Source: Henckelia pumila (taxonomy: Eukaryota > Streptophyta > Magnoliopsida > Lamiales > Gesneriaceae). From it: a stretch of DNA of 64,000 nt. The position numbers were made by a program, and so were the translations under genes. The notes under the pieces are model-generated. The model was given only the letters and a program-made list of their open reading frames with translations. It did no database searches and was not told the DNA's origin. The stretch lies in NCBI RefSeq assembly GCF_033568475.1, contig NC_133123.1:139206062-139270061 (forward strand), written 5' to 3'. This document shows, piece after piece, positions 45,607 to 58,039 of this stretch (positions within the stretch are counted from its first letter, which is position 1; the number at the start of each line of letters is the position of its first letter).

Positions 45607-46874
45607 TTGACAAATAAAATCATTTTTCCTTTTAAAAAAAACCAACATAAATTTAAGTTGCACGAGAGTTTTGATATGGTCAGCTAGCAGTAAATGTGGT
45701 CACAACACCGACCAAGATGATATTCACTTATTGAACGTATATGATGTACCTCAAAAGTATGTGTTCACAATATCAAAACCAATTGTTTTCGGGCGCCAAG
45801 AGAGTTTTGATATATCTGTATTTTATACGTGTTACGTAATGCAGATAGTTGGGTTGGGAGCCCTAGTGGTGATGCCCATGCTAGAAAATCTATCGAACGC
45901 GTGGGAAGAAAGATTATGCTTGCCATCCCTATCACTCTTCCCATCATTTCCCTAGGTAATTAATTAACATTCTTTCTTAAATTGTATATGTAATATAAGC
46001 AAACCATAATTAATTAATGGGTTGTATTTCATGAGAGATGACCTGAATTTTGCAATGTAAACAAGTACTAGTGCTCATTGTACTTCATGAAAGATCAATT
46101 GAAGTTTGATTAAAATTTTTAGAATAATGGATGTTAGTGCATTAATTCTGTAATATTCATGAGTGATGCTTGTATTGATGATGCTAATGTGATTCAGAAT
46201 TTTTTAAGTCTCACTTGTGATTATTTGCACTTGACAACTTGTATGTATTTGAAATCTAGCTAGGTCATGCATGTGACAAACAAATGATAAATCTTTGAAT
46301 TGAAATTACAGTGGTGCTGGCTTGCAGCATGACCAAGTACTATTTCTACTCTTACTATGTGCTCAAAACCATGATTGCCATGGCTACTCAAGGGAGTGTT
46401 TCATTTCTTGATTTTGCATACGTGGTACGTACGTTACTTTTCCATTGGAGCGCTTTGTTGGATCTCGGATCTCTATCATGCCCAAGACACAGCGAAAGTT
46501 TAAAATTTAATTTTGACATTCAAAATATTCTTGGACACACGTATGGTTTAAATAAATCATTCATAGGGTGTTAAAAGATTTATACCTATCAATCTTAAAA
46601 GATTGACGATGACTCAAACTATTTCGAAACAATTTCGAAAATAGCTCTTGTTGTAAATTTCTACGAACAATCAACTGGATTTTTCCTCCTTTCTTCAAAT
46701 CAGGTCCACGGCCGGATTTCCTGTTCCTCTTCTAAATTGCACTTAAAAGAAGAAGAAATATTTCGTTGAAAAATGAAGAAGACGACTGGCCGAGAAGAGA
46801 GTTTTTAGCAGCAAAGAAACATTTTCTTTTCTCTGCCTTTTTCTGAGAGCTTCGGTTCTCTTTTCCCCTCAATC

Positions 46875-46891
46875 AATTGAGATGATATATA
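46875..46891. repeat. LINE target site duplication, left copy
   Basis: AATTGAGATGATATATA, repeated at 52565-52581 directly after the LINE poly(A). Confidence 0.85.
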
Positions 46892-47081
46892 AATCTATTG
46901 AAAAATTCAAAGAAATACAAGAAGAAACAAAGCATTTTCCAGCCATGGATAGTTTCTTTCTCTCCTAGGGCTTCCGGTTAAGCCGTTAGTGGGAGTTTTC
47001 TTCCCTACCCTGGTGTAGGTTTTGTCTTCTAAATCTTTTGGTTGGTTTGGGTTCTTTCAAAAGTGAATAGAGCGTTTATCA

Positions 47082-48432
47082 ATGGACCCAGATGAAGTGA
47101 CACGATTGGTTAATGCACTCAAGCTTTCAACACCATCAACTGAAGATCTACCAATTTCAGTAGAAGAAGAAACTTTATTGATCGGAAAGCAACGTATGGG
47201 CAATTGCTTGGTGGCCAAATCTTTTCCCACAAAGCTATCAACCGAGAGGCTTTTTTTTTTTTTTTTTATCTCAAATCCCCCGTATCTTGCAAACTAAAAA
47301 ACATATTGAGATTGGAGCCCTGGGGGATAATTTGTTTCTGTTGGATTTTTCGTCTATGCAAGACAGAAAGCGAGCTCTCACTGGTGGCCCCTAGAATTTA
47401 TTCCGGAACATGCTTATATTTCGGGAGCCAAATGGATTGGAGACCCCGAGAACAATGACTTTCAACGAAATCTCGATTTGGGTACAACTCTACAATCTCC
47501 CACTGATTTTTAGGCATAAGGAGTTCCTTGAGAAACTTGGCAGATACATCGGGGTTGTTGAAGAGGTGGATACGCGAGATAATGGATTTGCTATGGGCCG
47601 TTTTGCTGGAGTTAATGTTAGTATTAACATTACTAAGCCTTTGAAGCAACACATTAGACTTAAAGTTAACAGGGAGGCAGAGGAGGTGATTGTAATATTG
47701 TCTTATGAACGATTGCCGGATTTTTTCTTTAAATGCGGACACCTTGGGCACTCATTCAGGGACTGTGATATGGAACTGGCAGAGAAAGGTAAGTTGAGCT
47801 ATGGAAGCTGGTTGAAAGCTCCTCCTCGAGGAGGGGATGGTGCTAAAGGGTGCCACTCCTTACTGAATAGGTCATCTAGTAGCCAGAAGCAACTTTCCCC
47901 TCATAGTCCTGAGGAGGAATCTATCGAGAAAGGAGGCAGCGCCTCAGTTGGAATTGTTGAACAGAATCAAAAGGCTATTATTGATACTGATCAGTTTGAA
48001 AGTTTGAAATCACATGGAGACATCAATAAGGAGGCTGAGGGTACTGATAAATCACATGACCGAGTGAATCTGGATCCCTTACAACAGCTTATTAGCCCTC
48101 CTCTCTTGGGCGACATTTATACCTCTAAATTGGAAGGAGAAGAAACTGTAACAGGGGAAACTCAGATATACCAACTTCAAGGCATAAACAGTGATGTGGT
48201 TACGCACAATAATGACCTGAAAAGATGGAAACGCATTGCAAGGGAAAAGAGATCCCCTCCCATCACAAATCTTAATTGGTGCGTCCAAGGTCAAAAAAGT
48301 TTAGATGTTCATATGGAGATACAAACGGATCTTTTCAAATTTCCTAAAAAGAGAGCTTTGGAAGATACGAAGGTCAGCATAGAAAGGATATTAACAGCGG
48401 AGGTTGCTAAGCAACCCCGCCGATCTCAATGA
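47082..48432 (+). pseudogene. LINE ORF1 (DUF4283 and zinc knuckle), frameshifted
   Basis: ORF1 proteins of plant L1 elements bind the element RNA. Start MDPDEVTRLVNALKLS at 47082. After KLSTERL the frame is lost in a T17-like run at about 47250-47267. Reading resumes from about 47410 with FREPNGLETPRTMTFNEISIWVQLYNLP and YERLPDFFFKCGHLGHSFRDC, where the first knuckle cysteine is Phe. A hydrophilic Glu/Ser-rich tail ends at the TGA at 48432, overlapping the ORF2 start. Confidence 0.85.
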
Positions 48433-51400
48433 GTTGTGTTGTTTGGAATGCTCGGGGGCTTGGGAACCAACGAGCATTTCGTGATCTAAAGCGACTTGTC
48501 GCTGAAAAGGACCCATCCCTCATTTTCCTATCTGAATCGAAAATGAGGGATTTTCAATGCCAATGGTGGAGACAAGTTTTAGGTTTCTCTGGTTTGTTTG
48601 TTGTGAACTGCTCTGGCAGGGGTGGAGGTCTTATATTATTGTGGAAACATCCGTTAACTGTAACTATTCTATCCTATTCACTCGGTCACATTGATTGCAT
48701 TGTTCAACACATCGAGAAGAAATGGATGTTCATTGGTTTTATGGTAATCCGAAGGTGGTTCATCGACACCTCTCTTGGGATTTATTACGTCGCTTACATG
48801 GTTTACAAGAATTCAAGGGATTGCCGTGGCTTGTCGGCGGGGATTTTAATGAAATTTGTTTTGATTCGGAAAAATTGGGGGGAATATGAGGCCATTAAGT
48901 CAGACACAGGCTTTTAGGGATGCACTTGCTGATTGTTCTCTCCAAGATTTACATAGTAGTGGTGAATTTTTCACTTGGGTCAACCGAAGGAAAGAAGGTG
49001 ATCTTATTTTCGAACGCCTGGACCGTTTTGTTGGTTCATTTGCATGGAGGATGTTGTACCCAACAGCCAGAGCTCAAACTTTGGAATTTTATCATTCCGA
49101 TCACAGGCCTGTACTATTGGAATTTGGATCAGCGGATTTAGACAGTTATTATCATGCTCCAATCTTTCGATTTGAATTACATTGGGCTTCTGAGTCAGAT
49201 TGTGCTGAGATGGTTGCTAAGGGATGGAGTTCGCAAATAGCCTATCTAAACTTATCTGATTGCATCTTTAGATGTAAACAAATCCTGGGTGCTTGGGTCG
49301 GAGACCGATTCCGTCATCTTCCGAGGAAAATAAAACAAAAAAGAACTGAACTAAATCATTTGAAAACTCATGAAAGGTGGATACAGTCCGAACACCGTAT
49401 TCAGATTTTGGAGAAAGAGATTGAAGCCCTCTCATCCAAGGAGAAGCTCTACTGAAAACAACGAAGTAAAGTTAGTTGGTTGGCAAATGGTGACAAAAAT
49501 ACAAAGTATTTTCATGCATGTGCTTCTGGTAGGCGTGCAAAAAATTTTATTCGTGGGCTAGTTTCTAGGCATGGGGATTGGTGTTCCGATAAAAGCAGTA
49601 TGACAGAAATAGTGGTGGATTATTTCTCAAATCTATTCATGTCTAATGCTCCGTCGATCCAAGAGATGAACAAAGTACTTGACCAAATAGAGCCTAAAGT
49701 TGACGAGGGGATGAATTTGATTTTATGTGCACCATTCTCGACCGAAGAAGTTAAGAAAGCTTTGTTCGACCTGCACCCAGATAAAAATTCGGGTCCTGAT
49801 GGAATGTCAGCTTTCTTCTTCCAGAAATACTGGCAGATAATTGGTCATGAAGTGACTACGGAGGTTCTGAAAATTCTAAATGATGGGATTCCTCTTTATG
49901 ATTGGAACGAGACCATTGTCACACTAATTCCTAAAATCGGTAACCCTATGACCATGAAAGATTTCCGGCCAATAAGTTTATGCAACGTTTGCTATAAAAT
50001 TGTTGGTCGAGCATTGACAAACAGACTCCGTCCTGTGATGAAATCTACAGTTGATGATTTTCAAAGTGCTTTTGTCCCTGATCGATTGATTACAGACAAT
50101 ATCTTGCTGGGTTTTGAGGCTCTTTACTAGATTCGAAGCCGAAAAAAAGGAAAGATAGGATATGCGGCCCTAAAGCTTGATATGAGCAAGGCTTATGACA
50201 GAATAGAATGGAACTTTTTGGAGCAGATGATGAAGAAACTTGGCTTTGCTCATCTTTGGGTTGAAAAAGTTATGAGATGCGTATGTTCAGTCAATTACTC
50301 CTTTGCAATTAATGGAGAGATAGCTGGCAAAGTTACCCCAGGTCGAGGTTTACGTCAAGGTGATCCCCTCTCTCCCTTCCTATTTGTATTGTGTGCTCAA
50401 GGGCTATCCTCTTTGCTTAGCTCTTTTGAATCTCAGAAACTGATATCAGGTGTTCGCATTGCTAGGTCTTGCCCACCAATCTCCCACTTATTCTTTGCAG
50501 ACGATAGCCTTATATTTTTTAAGGCTAATATTGAGAACTGTAATGGTGCCCGCAAATGTCTGGAAATGTATGAAAAAGCTTCTGGGCAGCTAATAAATTT
50601 CGATAAATCCTCTTTATCCTTTAGCCCCAACACAGATGCGAAAACATTGGATCTGCTCAAATCAGTGCTCACAATCTCTCTTGCGCAGGGACATGAAGTA
50701 TATTTAGGTCTGCCAACTTTTTCTCTTCGGAGAAAAAAACTAAAATTTCGGTACCTTATCGAACGAGTGGTGAAACGTTTGCAGGGGTGGGGCAACAAGA
50801 CTTTCTCTGCTGGGGGAAAATAAACATTAACCAAATCAGTAATCCAGTCTATCCCGACATATTCTATGTCATGCTTTCGGATATCAAAGGCAATTTGTGC
50901 GGCTATAGAGAGGGAATGCGCTAATTTTTGGTGGGGTGTGAATGATGGGTGTAAGAGAATGCACTGGAAAACATGGAAGTCGTTGTGTGTGCCAAAATGT
51001 TCAGGTGGAATGTGTTTTAGGAAATTGGAAGCCTTCAATAAAGCTCTCCTTGCGAAGCAAGTATGGATAATAATCATCAACCCTGGCTCTCTTGTGGCTA
51101 GGGTTCTCAAATCAAGATACTTTAAGCATCAAGACATTATGCAAGCTACGATCGGTAACAACCCATCGTACATTTGGATATCTCTCATTTGGAGTAGACA
51201 TCTACTGAACAAAGGGCTTCGCTGGCGTGTTTGTAATGGTGAGAAAATTGAAAAATTCCATGATCACTGGATCCCGGGAATTCAATCATTGGGCCGGCCA
51301 TCAGAACTTCAGCAAGGCTTTGAAAAGGTTAGTAGTCTTATTGTGAATGGAGTGTGGAGTGAACTTTTGGTGCGATCTGTTGTTCCTTCTTATAAAGTTC

Positions 51401-52532
51401 AGGAGGTTATGGAAATACCTATATCACTTAGGTTGAAGGAGGATTCTAGATACTGGTACAACGATCCTAAAGGCAAGTACTCGGTGAGAGATGGGTACAA
51501 AATAGAAATTGGGTTCTATGATCCTCCTGCCCATAGCTCGAACCAGAGGTTAATTAGTTGGTGGAAATTCATTTGGTCCCTATCGGTTCCACCTAAAGTT
51601 CGAATCTTTTTGTGGCGAGCAATGTCTAATATTATTCCCACACAAGCAAATCTGCTGGCACATCATGTTCCTGTTTATGCCTCTTGTAAACTTTGCCACT
51701 TTAAAATTGATTCTACCTTCCATAGTATTTTCTGGTGCCCAGTGATTAAAAGTTGTTGGAAGGTAATGATGTGTTATCCAATATCAAACAGTTAAGGGAT
51801 ATGAGTTGTATTGATATAGTTATGCGGATGAAGGCGGCGTTGAACATACAAGAAATGGAGATCTTTGTAATGCGTATGTGGGCTTCTTGGAATTTTAGGC
51901 TCAGATTACTTCATGGAAAAATTAACAGTCAAGCACCGTTTGAAATGGACTGGAGTTCAATTTTTTTGACAAATTATAAAGAAGCTCGAGCGTCGATGAA
52001 ATCCGAAGTAGCGAAGCCACTCAAAGTTTTTATTGGAGGTAGCCAAATAACAATGAATGTTAATCTTAAATTGGAAGTTGATGCTTCAGTCAACTATGAT
52101 TCTTGAAATTACTCGATTGGTGGGTTGGTGAGAAACAATGAGGGCCAAATTTTAATTGCTTTTGGAAAAAAAATCAACAAGCCACCGTTTGTGGTTTTTG
52201 GAGAGCTAGTAGCAATAAGGGAAGGTCTCAGTATTGTGCAGGAACATGGATTTGAAATTCAACAAATCACAACCGATTCTCTGCTGGCGGTGCAAGCAGT
52301 CGCCAACCCAGCTGAGGATTACAGTCATTCTGGTGCAATCGCCTTGGAAATTCGGCTAATTCTTGATAGTTATCCAAATATTAATCTTAGCCATGTTAGA
52401 AGATTTTATAATATGGTTGCACATGAAATTGCTTGTTTTGCTATTTCTTCCCCTTCTCATTTCGTTTGGGAACCTGGAAGTTTTCCTTTTTGGTTGATAA
52501 ATCTTGTATCGAATGATGTTATTCATTATTGA
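48429..52532 (+). pseudogene. LINE ORF2 (endonuclease, RT, RNase H), several lesions
   Basis: Endonuclease: VVWNARGLGNQRAF, LSESKM, then after a frameshift near 48740 GGDFNEICFDSEKLGG, after another near 48885 LDRFVGS and YHSDHRPVLL. RT from about 49730: DKNSGPDGMSAFFFQKYW, FRPISLCNVCYKI, LDMSKAYDRIEW, GLRQGDPLSPFLF and the catalytic FADDSL. In-frame stops: TGA after KLY (49453-49455), TAG after EALY (50128-50130) and TAA after AGGK (50821-50823). The zf-RVT region (FLWRAMSNIIPTQANL, CKLCHFK) ends in a frameshift near 51790. RNase H follows (LEVDASV, GELVAIREGL, TTDSLLAVQ), with TGA at about 52104. Complete in layout but dead. Confidence 0.88.
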
Positions 52533-52564
52533 ATAAAATATGAGGTTTATTGTCAAAAAAAAAA

Positions 52565-52581
52565 AATTGAGATGATATATA
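52565..52581. repeat. LINE target site duplication, right copy
   Basis: AATTGAGATGATATATA next to the LINE poly(A); the first A bases may belong to the tail. Confidence 0.8.
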
Positions 52582-53699
52582 TCTCAATTAATTGAGGCAA
52601 ATGGGTTGTCGGAAGACAACTCATTTGATTTCATTTAATTTTTTTTAATAATAATTATAATAATATAATATATTATTATAACATAAGGTCCCACATCCAT
52701 AAATATATATTATATATATCCATATATATATATATATATATATATCTATATATATATATGCATTTATATATATTGTGTGAGTCCTTAAATCCGAGTCCAA
52801 CTCAAAAAAATTAATTAAACCCTTTTAATTAATTTTGCTCTCAAAATTTCTATAAGCCTTTATAAACCATTTATAAAGCTTATCTATTAATCCAGTCAAA
52901 TTTGTTTATAATAATTCAACTCTTTGAATTTATTATCTCAACGGGAACAGGAAAACCAATACTTGTGTAACCCTCAATGGTTCAGGGATACAGCTAGCTG
53001 TGGATCCAGGCTTACCCTTATTAGCCTCATTCTATGCATCAAATTCTTGATCATAAAATGTCAGAACTCATTTCTGATTTAACCCATCGAATCATGGTAA
53101 GAGCGTTAAGTAGCACCGCCCCATGATTTCCTAGGTATCACTGATAGTGCCTGCAAGAACCAGTCGATTATGGTTAATGTACAGTACAGTCCCTTCATCT
53201 CATATACCCCGATTGAAACTGCAACCATTGGTTCATCGAGGGTTGCATGTGAATTTCGATAACGATGTGATGTCTTTGAGAATACATAGTGACATCGCAT
53301 GTGTAAATTGGTAAATATTTTACTCTACTACACATCTTATACTCTGGCCAGAGATTTCATGCACTATTATCTCATTTTATCACATAGGATATCCACACCC
53401 ATAGGTGAGCGATGAATCCCTGACTACAATGCACTGGCTTCTACTCTAACACGATTTTCGAAAGCTGATGAGAAAAATTAGGATTATATTACAAATAGAA
53501 CATATCAAGAAAATTAACGATTCGATTTTTGTTGATTTTTGCAAGTGTATGGGATATTGTAATTGCAGGCAGACATTGTCAAGAGAGGAAACGGGCTTCG
53601 GTGTTTGGAATCGTATCAGGCATTGAGTTTTTTTCCAAGGTGTTGGGGCAAATTATGATGGTGTTGCTGGATACCATGATGTTGGTGTCTATAATTTGA

Positions 53700-54919
53700 A
53701 GGATCGAAGCATTGAAGCATTGCCTTGTTATCCTCCGAATTTGCATTGGCCTATTTGGATCACTCCAACTCTGTGTTGAACATGTGAGTTCTCTATAATT
53801 TGATCATGATGGTTGTAGTTTAGTTGGACGTCGAATGTACATGGGAACTCATGCTGGATGAACTTTTATTGGTTGTGGTACCATATATGTTTGCTGATAT
53901 GTATTATCTCTTAAATGTTGTTGAGATTAATAGAGTCGCAGAGAGCGGTGAAGGTCAAATTTTAAGTGCAATTTTTTTGTGAAATTTTGTTCAGGATTGC
54001 AGGAAATGTCGAGAGCCCGAGGGCTTGGAATGGGACGATATTGCTTACATTTGTGTGGTAAACATAATTACATAAACAAATATACAGTAAATGGTTCAAC
54101 TGTTCAAGTATGCTCTAAGTGGAATGGGATCCCCGTCAGAGTCAACCTTTTTTTGTTCAAGTATGCTCTAAGTTACATTCCTTCCATTTCCCTTCCCCGT
54201 GTATTTATGGAATTTCCATTATATAGTTGAAATTAAAGGTTTGTGAATAAAGCCATTTACGCAAGAATATCATGAGGTGATGCAAATGGGCCTAATATTC
54301 GCTTGTATTTAGGAAATTAGATAACACATATAATAAAGCGTGGTAGAATGTACGAAACCACAAAGCTTAATTAATTCGGAGTAGCATGCACAGCCCAAAC
54401 CCACAAAACCACCAGCCCAACTGAGGAACCCGGGGCGGGAGCCCATATAGCTCTACAACAGGCCTAAGAGATTAGGCTCGTATTAACCAATGAGAATTGG
54501 CCCAAAATATTTGTTTGATGCGATCATTGTCCAAGCTCAAATCCAACGGTGGACGATACTCCAACTTCTCTTCAAAATCGTTGACAAATTTAGGTACCTC
54601 AAATTCGTCATGTCTAACGTTATCCCACAAGAATTCCAACCTGTAGACGAATCTCAGCTTGCAATAAAACCTGTTCAATCGAAAATACAAAAAAAATTCA
54701 AACGATTTTGAACGTCTAATAAATGACATTTATATATCTTAAAATTTTAACTCAAGATGGAATTATGCTGAATCAGCTACAAGTGAAAAATCATATATAA
54801 ATACAGCTAGTGATGTACTAGATAAGAAATCATTAATTCTAAATTTACGTGAGCATGATTTGACTTTCAATAAGTTTTAAAGCCACCCCTAATTTCTTTC
54901 ATAGTTTTCTTGAATTATA
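53700..54919. other. intergenic stretch, no gene seen
   Basis: No supported coding region. A 19-base segment GTTCAAGTATGCTCTAAGT is repeated at about 54103 and 54155. Fragments of the MFS gene 3' part might persist, but I cannot recognise them. Confidence 0.5.
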
Positions 54920-55742
54920 TGTTGGTTCCAGGTGCGGCATCACGAGATAAAAACTATGAAAATTGAAGAATAAATAGACACCAAGATTTACGTGGAAAAC
55001 CCCTAAAAATATTAGGGTAAAAACCATGGGCAAGACCAAAAGATTTCACTATAATATTTGGAGAATTACAACTTCTTTCTGTGTTTTCAAAGAGACACTC
55101 ACTCTCTTAATACAGGAGAAAACCTATCTCACAAATATATATAGAAATATAGGGAGAGAATAAATGCACTCAAGAACAGAAGAATGCTTGAGGCCGAGGG
55201 ATGCAGAAATTGATGCAGAATGCATCTATTTATAGGTGCATATTTTTGTCTAAACACGAAAATGTACAAATTCAATTTTGCCTTTCATTTGTCAAATTCT
55301 GTGTTCCCTTGTCTCAACCACCTACCTCATTAATGAGGTCTTGACTATTCTGCCCGACATTTCTCCCACTTGGAGATTTGATTGAGAATCAAACACATCT
55401 CCACACATCCTTTCAATCTTGTCTTTTCATGATGCTTACGTTTTTGCTAGGACACTTGAGGATCTACACCATTCAAACTTTTCTGTGTTCACTGGCTTGG
55501 TCAGAAAATCAGAAATGTTATCCTTTGTATGGATCTTTTGCATATCCACACTTTCTTCCTCTACTACTTCTCGTACAAAGTGAAATTGAACGCCAATGTG
55601 TTTAGTTCTGGAATGAAAGGCTGGATTCCTTGCAATGTGCAAGGCACTTTGACTATCACAAAACAAAGGAATATTTTCTTGTTTGTGCCCAAGATCCTCC
55701 AATAACCTTTTAATCCATATTGCCTCCTTGCAAGCTTGAGTA
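54920..55742 (-). mobile_element. Copia 2 remnant (3' LTR plus RNase H end), cut by gypsy A
   Basis: The 3' LTR is about 54920-55359 (minus strand TGTCGGGCAG start; the outer TG end at 54920 is less certain). A purine tract (AAGTGGGAGAAA on the minus strand) lies at about 55360-55371, followed by the C-terminal coding part. At 55742/55743 the sequence switches to the gypsy A LTR within the polyprotein. The rest of Copia 2 should be found beyond gypsy A, outside the window. Confidence 0.8.
55436..55742 (-). pseudogene. Copia 2 RNase H C-terminal fragment
   Basis: Reads TQACKEAIWIKRLLEDLG, PLFCDSQSALHIARNPAFHSRTKHI, FHFVREVVEE, DNISDFLTKPV, the typical last domain of a Copia polyprotein, with its stop at 55436. 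The upstream coding sequence is replaced by the gypsy A LTR at 55743, so the frame continues only about 15 codons into that LTR. Confidence 0.88.
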
Positions 55743-57045
55743 TGTAGTAGCCCGCAACCAAAATCAGTGATTAAGGGATTAATCAACGCTAATTAAATAG
55801 ATTGGGGTACCGGACGGATCGGAAGCTCCGATGCAGGATCGGACGTTCCGATCGAGATCGGAAGCTCCGATGCAAGATCGGAAGCTCCGATGGTATTACG
55901 TCAGGCATGACGTGTGGCAGGATCGGAAGCTTCGATCAGGATCGGAAGCTCCGATCGCCCCTATCCGAAGTCAACCAGTGATATTTTGACACGTGGCAGA
56001 TAACGATGTTCGGAAGCTCCGATGGCAGGATTGGACGTTCCGATCGGAGATCGGATAGAAGGCCGAGGCTTCACTTTCAATTGCCAATTCCGAGAATCCC
56101 TCTCTATTCCAGGCATATTTGAGTAGTTCTAGTCTTCATAGGCTTGACCCGGGGGTTGGCGAGGCATTCGATAGTCTTAGCGGAGTTGTGCCCAAGTTCT
56201 GGAGGCATCGACATCAAAGGGCTAACGACAAATAAAGGTATAGCTTTTGCTTCCTATAAATATTTAAGAGTATACAATAGCTTAGTTAAGGCTTTTAGAG
56301 CGCTATAATGATATTAGTATCATTTGGCAGTGTAGAGCAGACTATAGGCATGGACCTAGAGTTGGTAGAGCTTGCACTGATTTGAGGTACGAAAGTACTG
56401 TTCGAGATATCCTGACTGAGTATGCATGTATTATGTGACTGCATGGTTTATATGTCATTGATTTATGCTGCATTCATTTGCATACTAAGCTATCTCCTTC
56501 GAGATGTCTATTAGTAGGGTTGTACCCTATCCTGTTAGTGGATGGACTTCCATGGCTTTGGGTCCGGTAAATCCACTGGTATTATGGTATGGGAGCCACC
56601 TCCTGAAGCGACGGCACAGCGTGTTACATACCAGGGCCTGGTCTGTCTCTGTTATCTGATTCTTGACCTCGAGTTATAGGGAGTTCACTTTGCATGCATG
56701 TATACTCATACTCTCGTGCTGAGCATTTTATGCTCACGTCTCGTACTCTGTGTTTTTGGACACCCTATTCCATGGGGCAGGTTTGCGATTGGATGAGGCG
56801 GGTGGATCCAAGAGGGGCTAGGAAGTGGTTGGCCAGCTGGAGCTTCGCCTAGGTTTTATTCTGTTGTTATTTGGATTGATACAGCTGTTCGATCTGGTTG
56901 TATAATATTTGGGTATTTACAGATTCCTTTACTTGGGATTGTATAATGTCTATGGTTTCCGCAGTTTTATTCTGATATCCGTTTAATTAAGTTAATTGCA
57001 TGCCTAAGTTCTGTTTAGTAGGTGATCTAGGTAAGGGTCACTACA
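55743..57045 (+). mobile_element. 5' LTR of gypsy A (right copy), 1.3 kb
   Basis: Starts TGTAGTAGCCC and ends GGGTCACTACA like the left copy. From about 56388 to the end it is homologous to 1012-1671. Its U3 (55743 to about 56387) is different and carries palindromic repeats. Preceding bases GAGTA (55738-55742) would be the TSD; the partner lies outside the window. Confidence 0.85.
55805..56065. repeat. cluster of palindromic 16-mers in gypsy A U3
   Basis: About eight imperfect copies of ATCGGAAGCTCCGAT (variants ATCGGACGTTCCGAT), each nearly self-complementary, within 260 bases. Spacing is irregular. They could be protein-binding enhancer units or hairpin formers. Confidence 0.75.
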
Positions 57046-57049
57046 TTTA

Positions 57050-57061
57050 TGGTATCAGAGC
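57050..57061 (+). other. primer-binding site of gypsy A (right copy)
   Basis: TGGTATCAGAGC, four bases after the LTR end; the same arrangement as in the left copy. Confidence 0.85.
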
Positions 57062-57121
57062 ATGCAAAGTATTCTTGGGATTTAGATTCTACATAAGATA
57101 ACCGTTAGGTTAATTTTGTAG

Positions 57122-58039
57122 ATGACAGATCGTGACGACCAGAGTTCTCATGGCAGTATTGGTGGGCGTTGGGGTGATGCCGACTGGGAGCCTCGTCGGG
57201 AACGCCGCCATCGTCATCGATATGAGGAACGTTTCAGTGTACGTCGATTCTTGCAGATGGGGCCTAAGCCCTTGGTTGGAGGTGAGTCACCGGAGGATGC
57301 GAAGAATTGGCTAGACCGCATGGAGACGACTTTTCAGACTTTCCAATGCACCGAGGACCAGAAGATGGAGACCCTTGGTTATCTTCTGGATGGACGTGCG
57401 CGCAGGTGGTGTAGGTTTACTTCTGCACCTTTTGTTGCGGCGAGAGGAGTGGCCACCTAGGCTGAGTTTCGCACAGCTTTTCAGAAGCTGTATTTTCCTC
57501 CTGCACTCCGTCAGTCGAAGGCGGGCGAGCTACTGAGTCTATGACAGGGAGCCATGTCTATTGATGAGTATCAGCAGAAGTTCTTTGATCTGCTATCCTA
57601 TTGCCCCGAGATTGCTGACAGCTCCGAGATGAAGTATAATCTGTTCCTTCAGGGCCTTAACCCTGAGATCCATGACCGTGTGGCGATTGGTGACGACATG
57701 TCCTACGAGGGTTTGGTGAGCCGTTGTCACCAGGCGGAGGATAGCATTCGATGGAACAGGTCTTTCTCTCAGTCGAGACCCGCTAGTTCTTTGGGTCCCC
57801 GTGCCCAATCTTTCAAGAAGTCTGGATCTACTTCTTCTTCCTTTGGCTCTGCTGGTGTTGTCCATTTTGGAAAGAAGGACAAGTGTGATCACTGTGGAAA
57901 GAACCATCAATCCGACAAATGCCGTAGAGCTTCTGGAGCTTGTTTCCGTTGTGGAGAGACTGGTCATATCCGGAGGGATTGTCCAATATCTGGGGAAGGC
58001 GGTTCTGGTTCTGGTTCAGGATCTTGTTCTCAGGCCACC
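57122..58039 (+). pseudogene. gypsy A gag (right copy), two stops, interrupted by gypsy D
   Basis: Same protein as 1-946. Start MTDRDDQSSHGSIGGRWGD at 57122. TAG at 57458-57460 replaces Trp (GVAT-W-AEF in the left copy) and TGA at 57542-57544 replaces Arg (LSL-R-QGAM in the left copy). Both changes fit deamination in CHG and CG context. The zinc knuckles CDHCGKNHQSDKC and CFRCGETGHIRRDC are intact. After GSGSCSQAT at 58039 the gypsy D LTR begins; the left copy continues there with TVQQRSQG, confirming the insertion point. Confidence 0.92.

Larger units (their letters stand above)
46892..52564 (+). mobile_element. full-length L1-type LINE, 5.7 kb
   Basis: Bounded by a 15-17-base duplication (46875-46891 and 52565-52581) and ending in a run of about 12 A preceded by AATAAAATATG. 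It holds ORF1 (about 47082-48432) and ORF2 (48429 to about 52532) in the usual L1 order with a few bases of overlap (ATGA at 48429). Complete in structure, but both ORFs carry frameshifts and stops. Confidence 0.92.
46456..53451. mobile_element. probable solo LTR (about 1.3 kb) split by a LINE
   Basis: Sequence starting TGTTGGATCTCGG at 46456 and ending ACTCTAACA at 53451 forms TG...CA ends with a short terminal inverted match. Flanks CGCTT (46451-46455) and CGATT (53452-53456) match 4 of 5. Without the LINE and its TSD it would be about 1306 bases and has no coding region. It contains a TA microsatellite (about 52720-52760). Identity as an LTR is inferred from the ends only. Confidence 0.45.
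45845..53699 (+). pseudogene. MFS transporter (tetracycline-resistance/HIAT1-like) gene remnant, three broken exons
   Basis: Three exon-like pieces with plausible splice signals: 45845-45955 (IVGLGALVVMPMLENLS, then after a frameshift VGRKIMLAIPITLPIISL, donor GGTAATT), 46312-46424 (VLACSMTKYYFYSYYVLKTMIAMATQGSVSFLDFAYV, donor GTACGT) and 53569-53699 (ADIVKRG, frameshift, then ASVFGIVSGIEFFSKVLGQIMMVLLDT, stop). The order and the motif LS-x-GRK-x-L-x-P-x-T match a major facilitator core around the loop 2-3 region, and resemble plant proteins annotated as tetracycline transporter-like; this is recognition from memory. Two frameshifts, missing N- and C-terminal exons and a 7-kb repeat insertion in intron 2 make it non-functional. 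Confidence 0.6.

Noticed and set aside
50433..51110. 225-codon minus-strand ORF across the LINE
   Set aside because: Antisense to the RT domain; no independent evidence for coding.
53979..54230. 83-codon plus-strand ORF after the MFS remnant
   Set aside because: No recognisable domain and it spans a local direct repeat; not enough support.
55805..56065. CRISPR-like repeat array
   Set aside because: Repeats are short, imperfect, irregularly spaced and lie in a plant LTR; they are U3 repeats.
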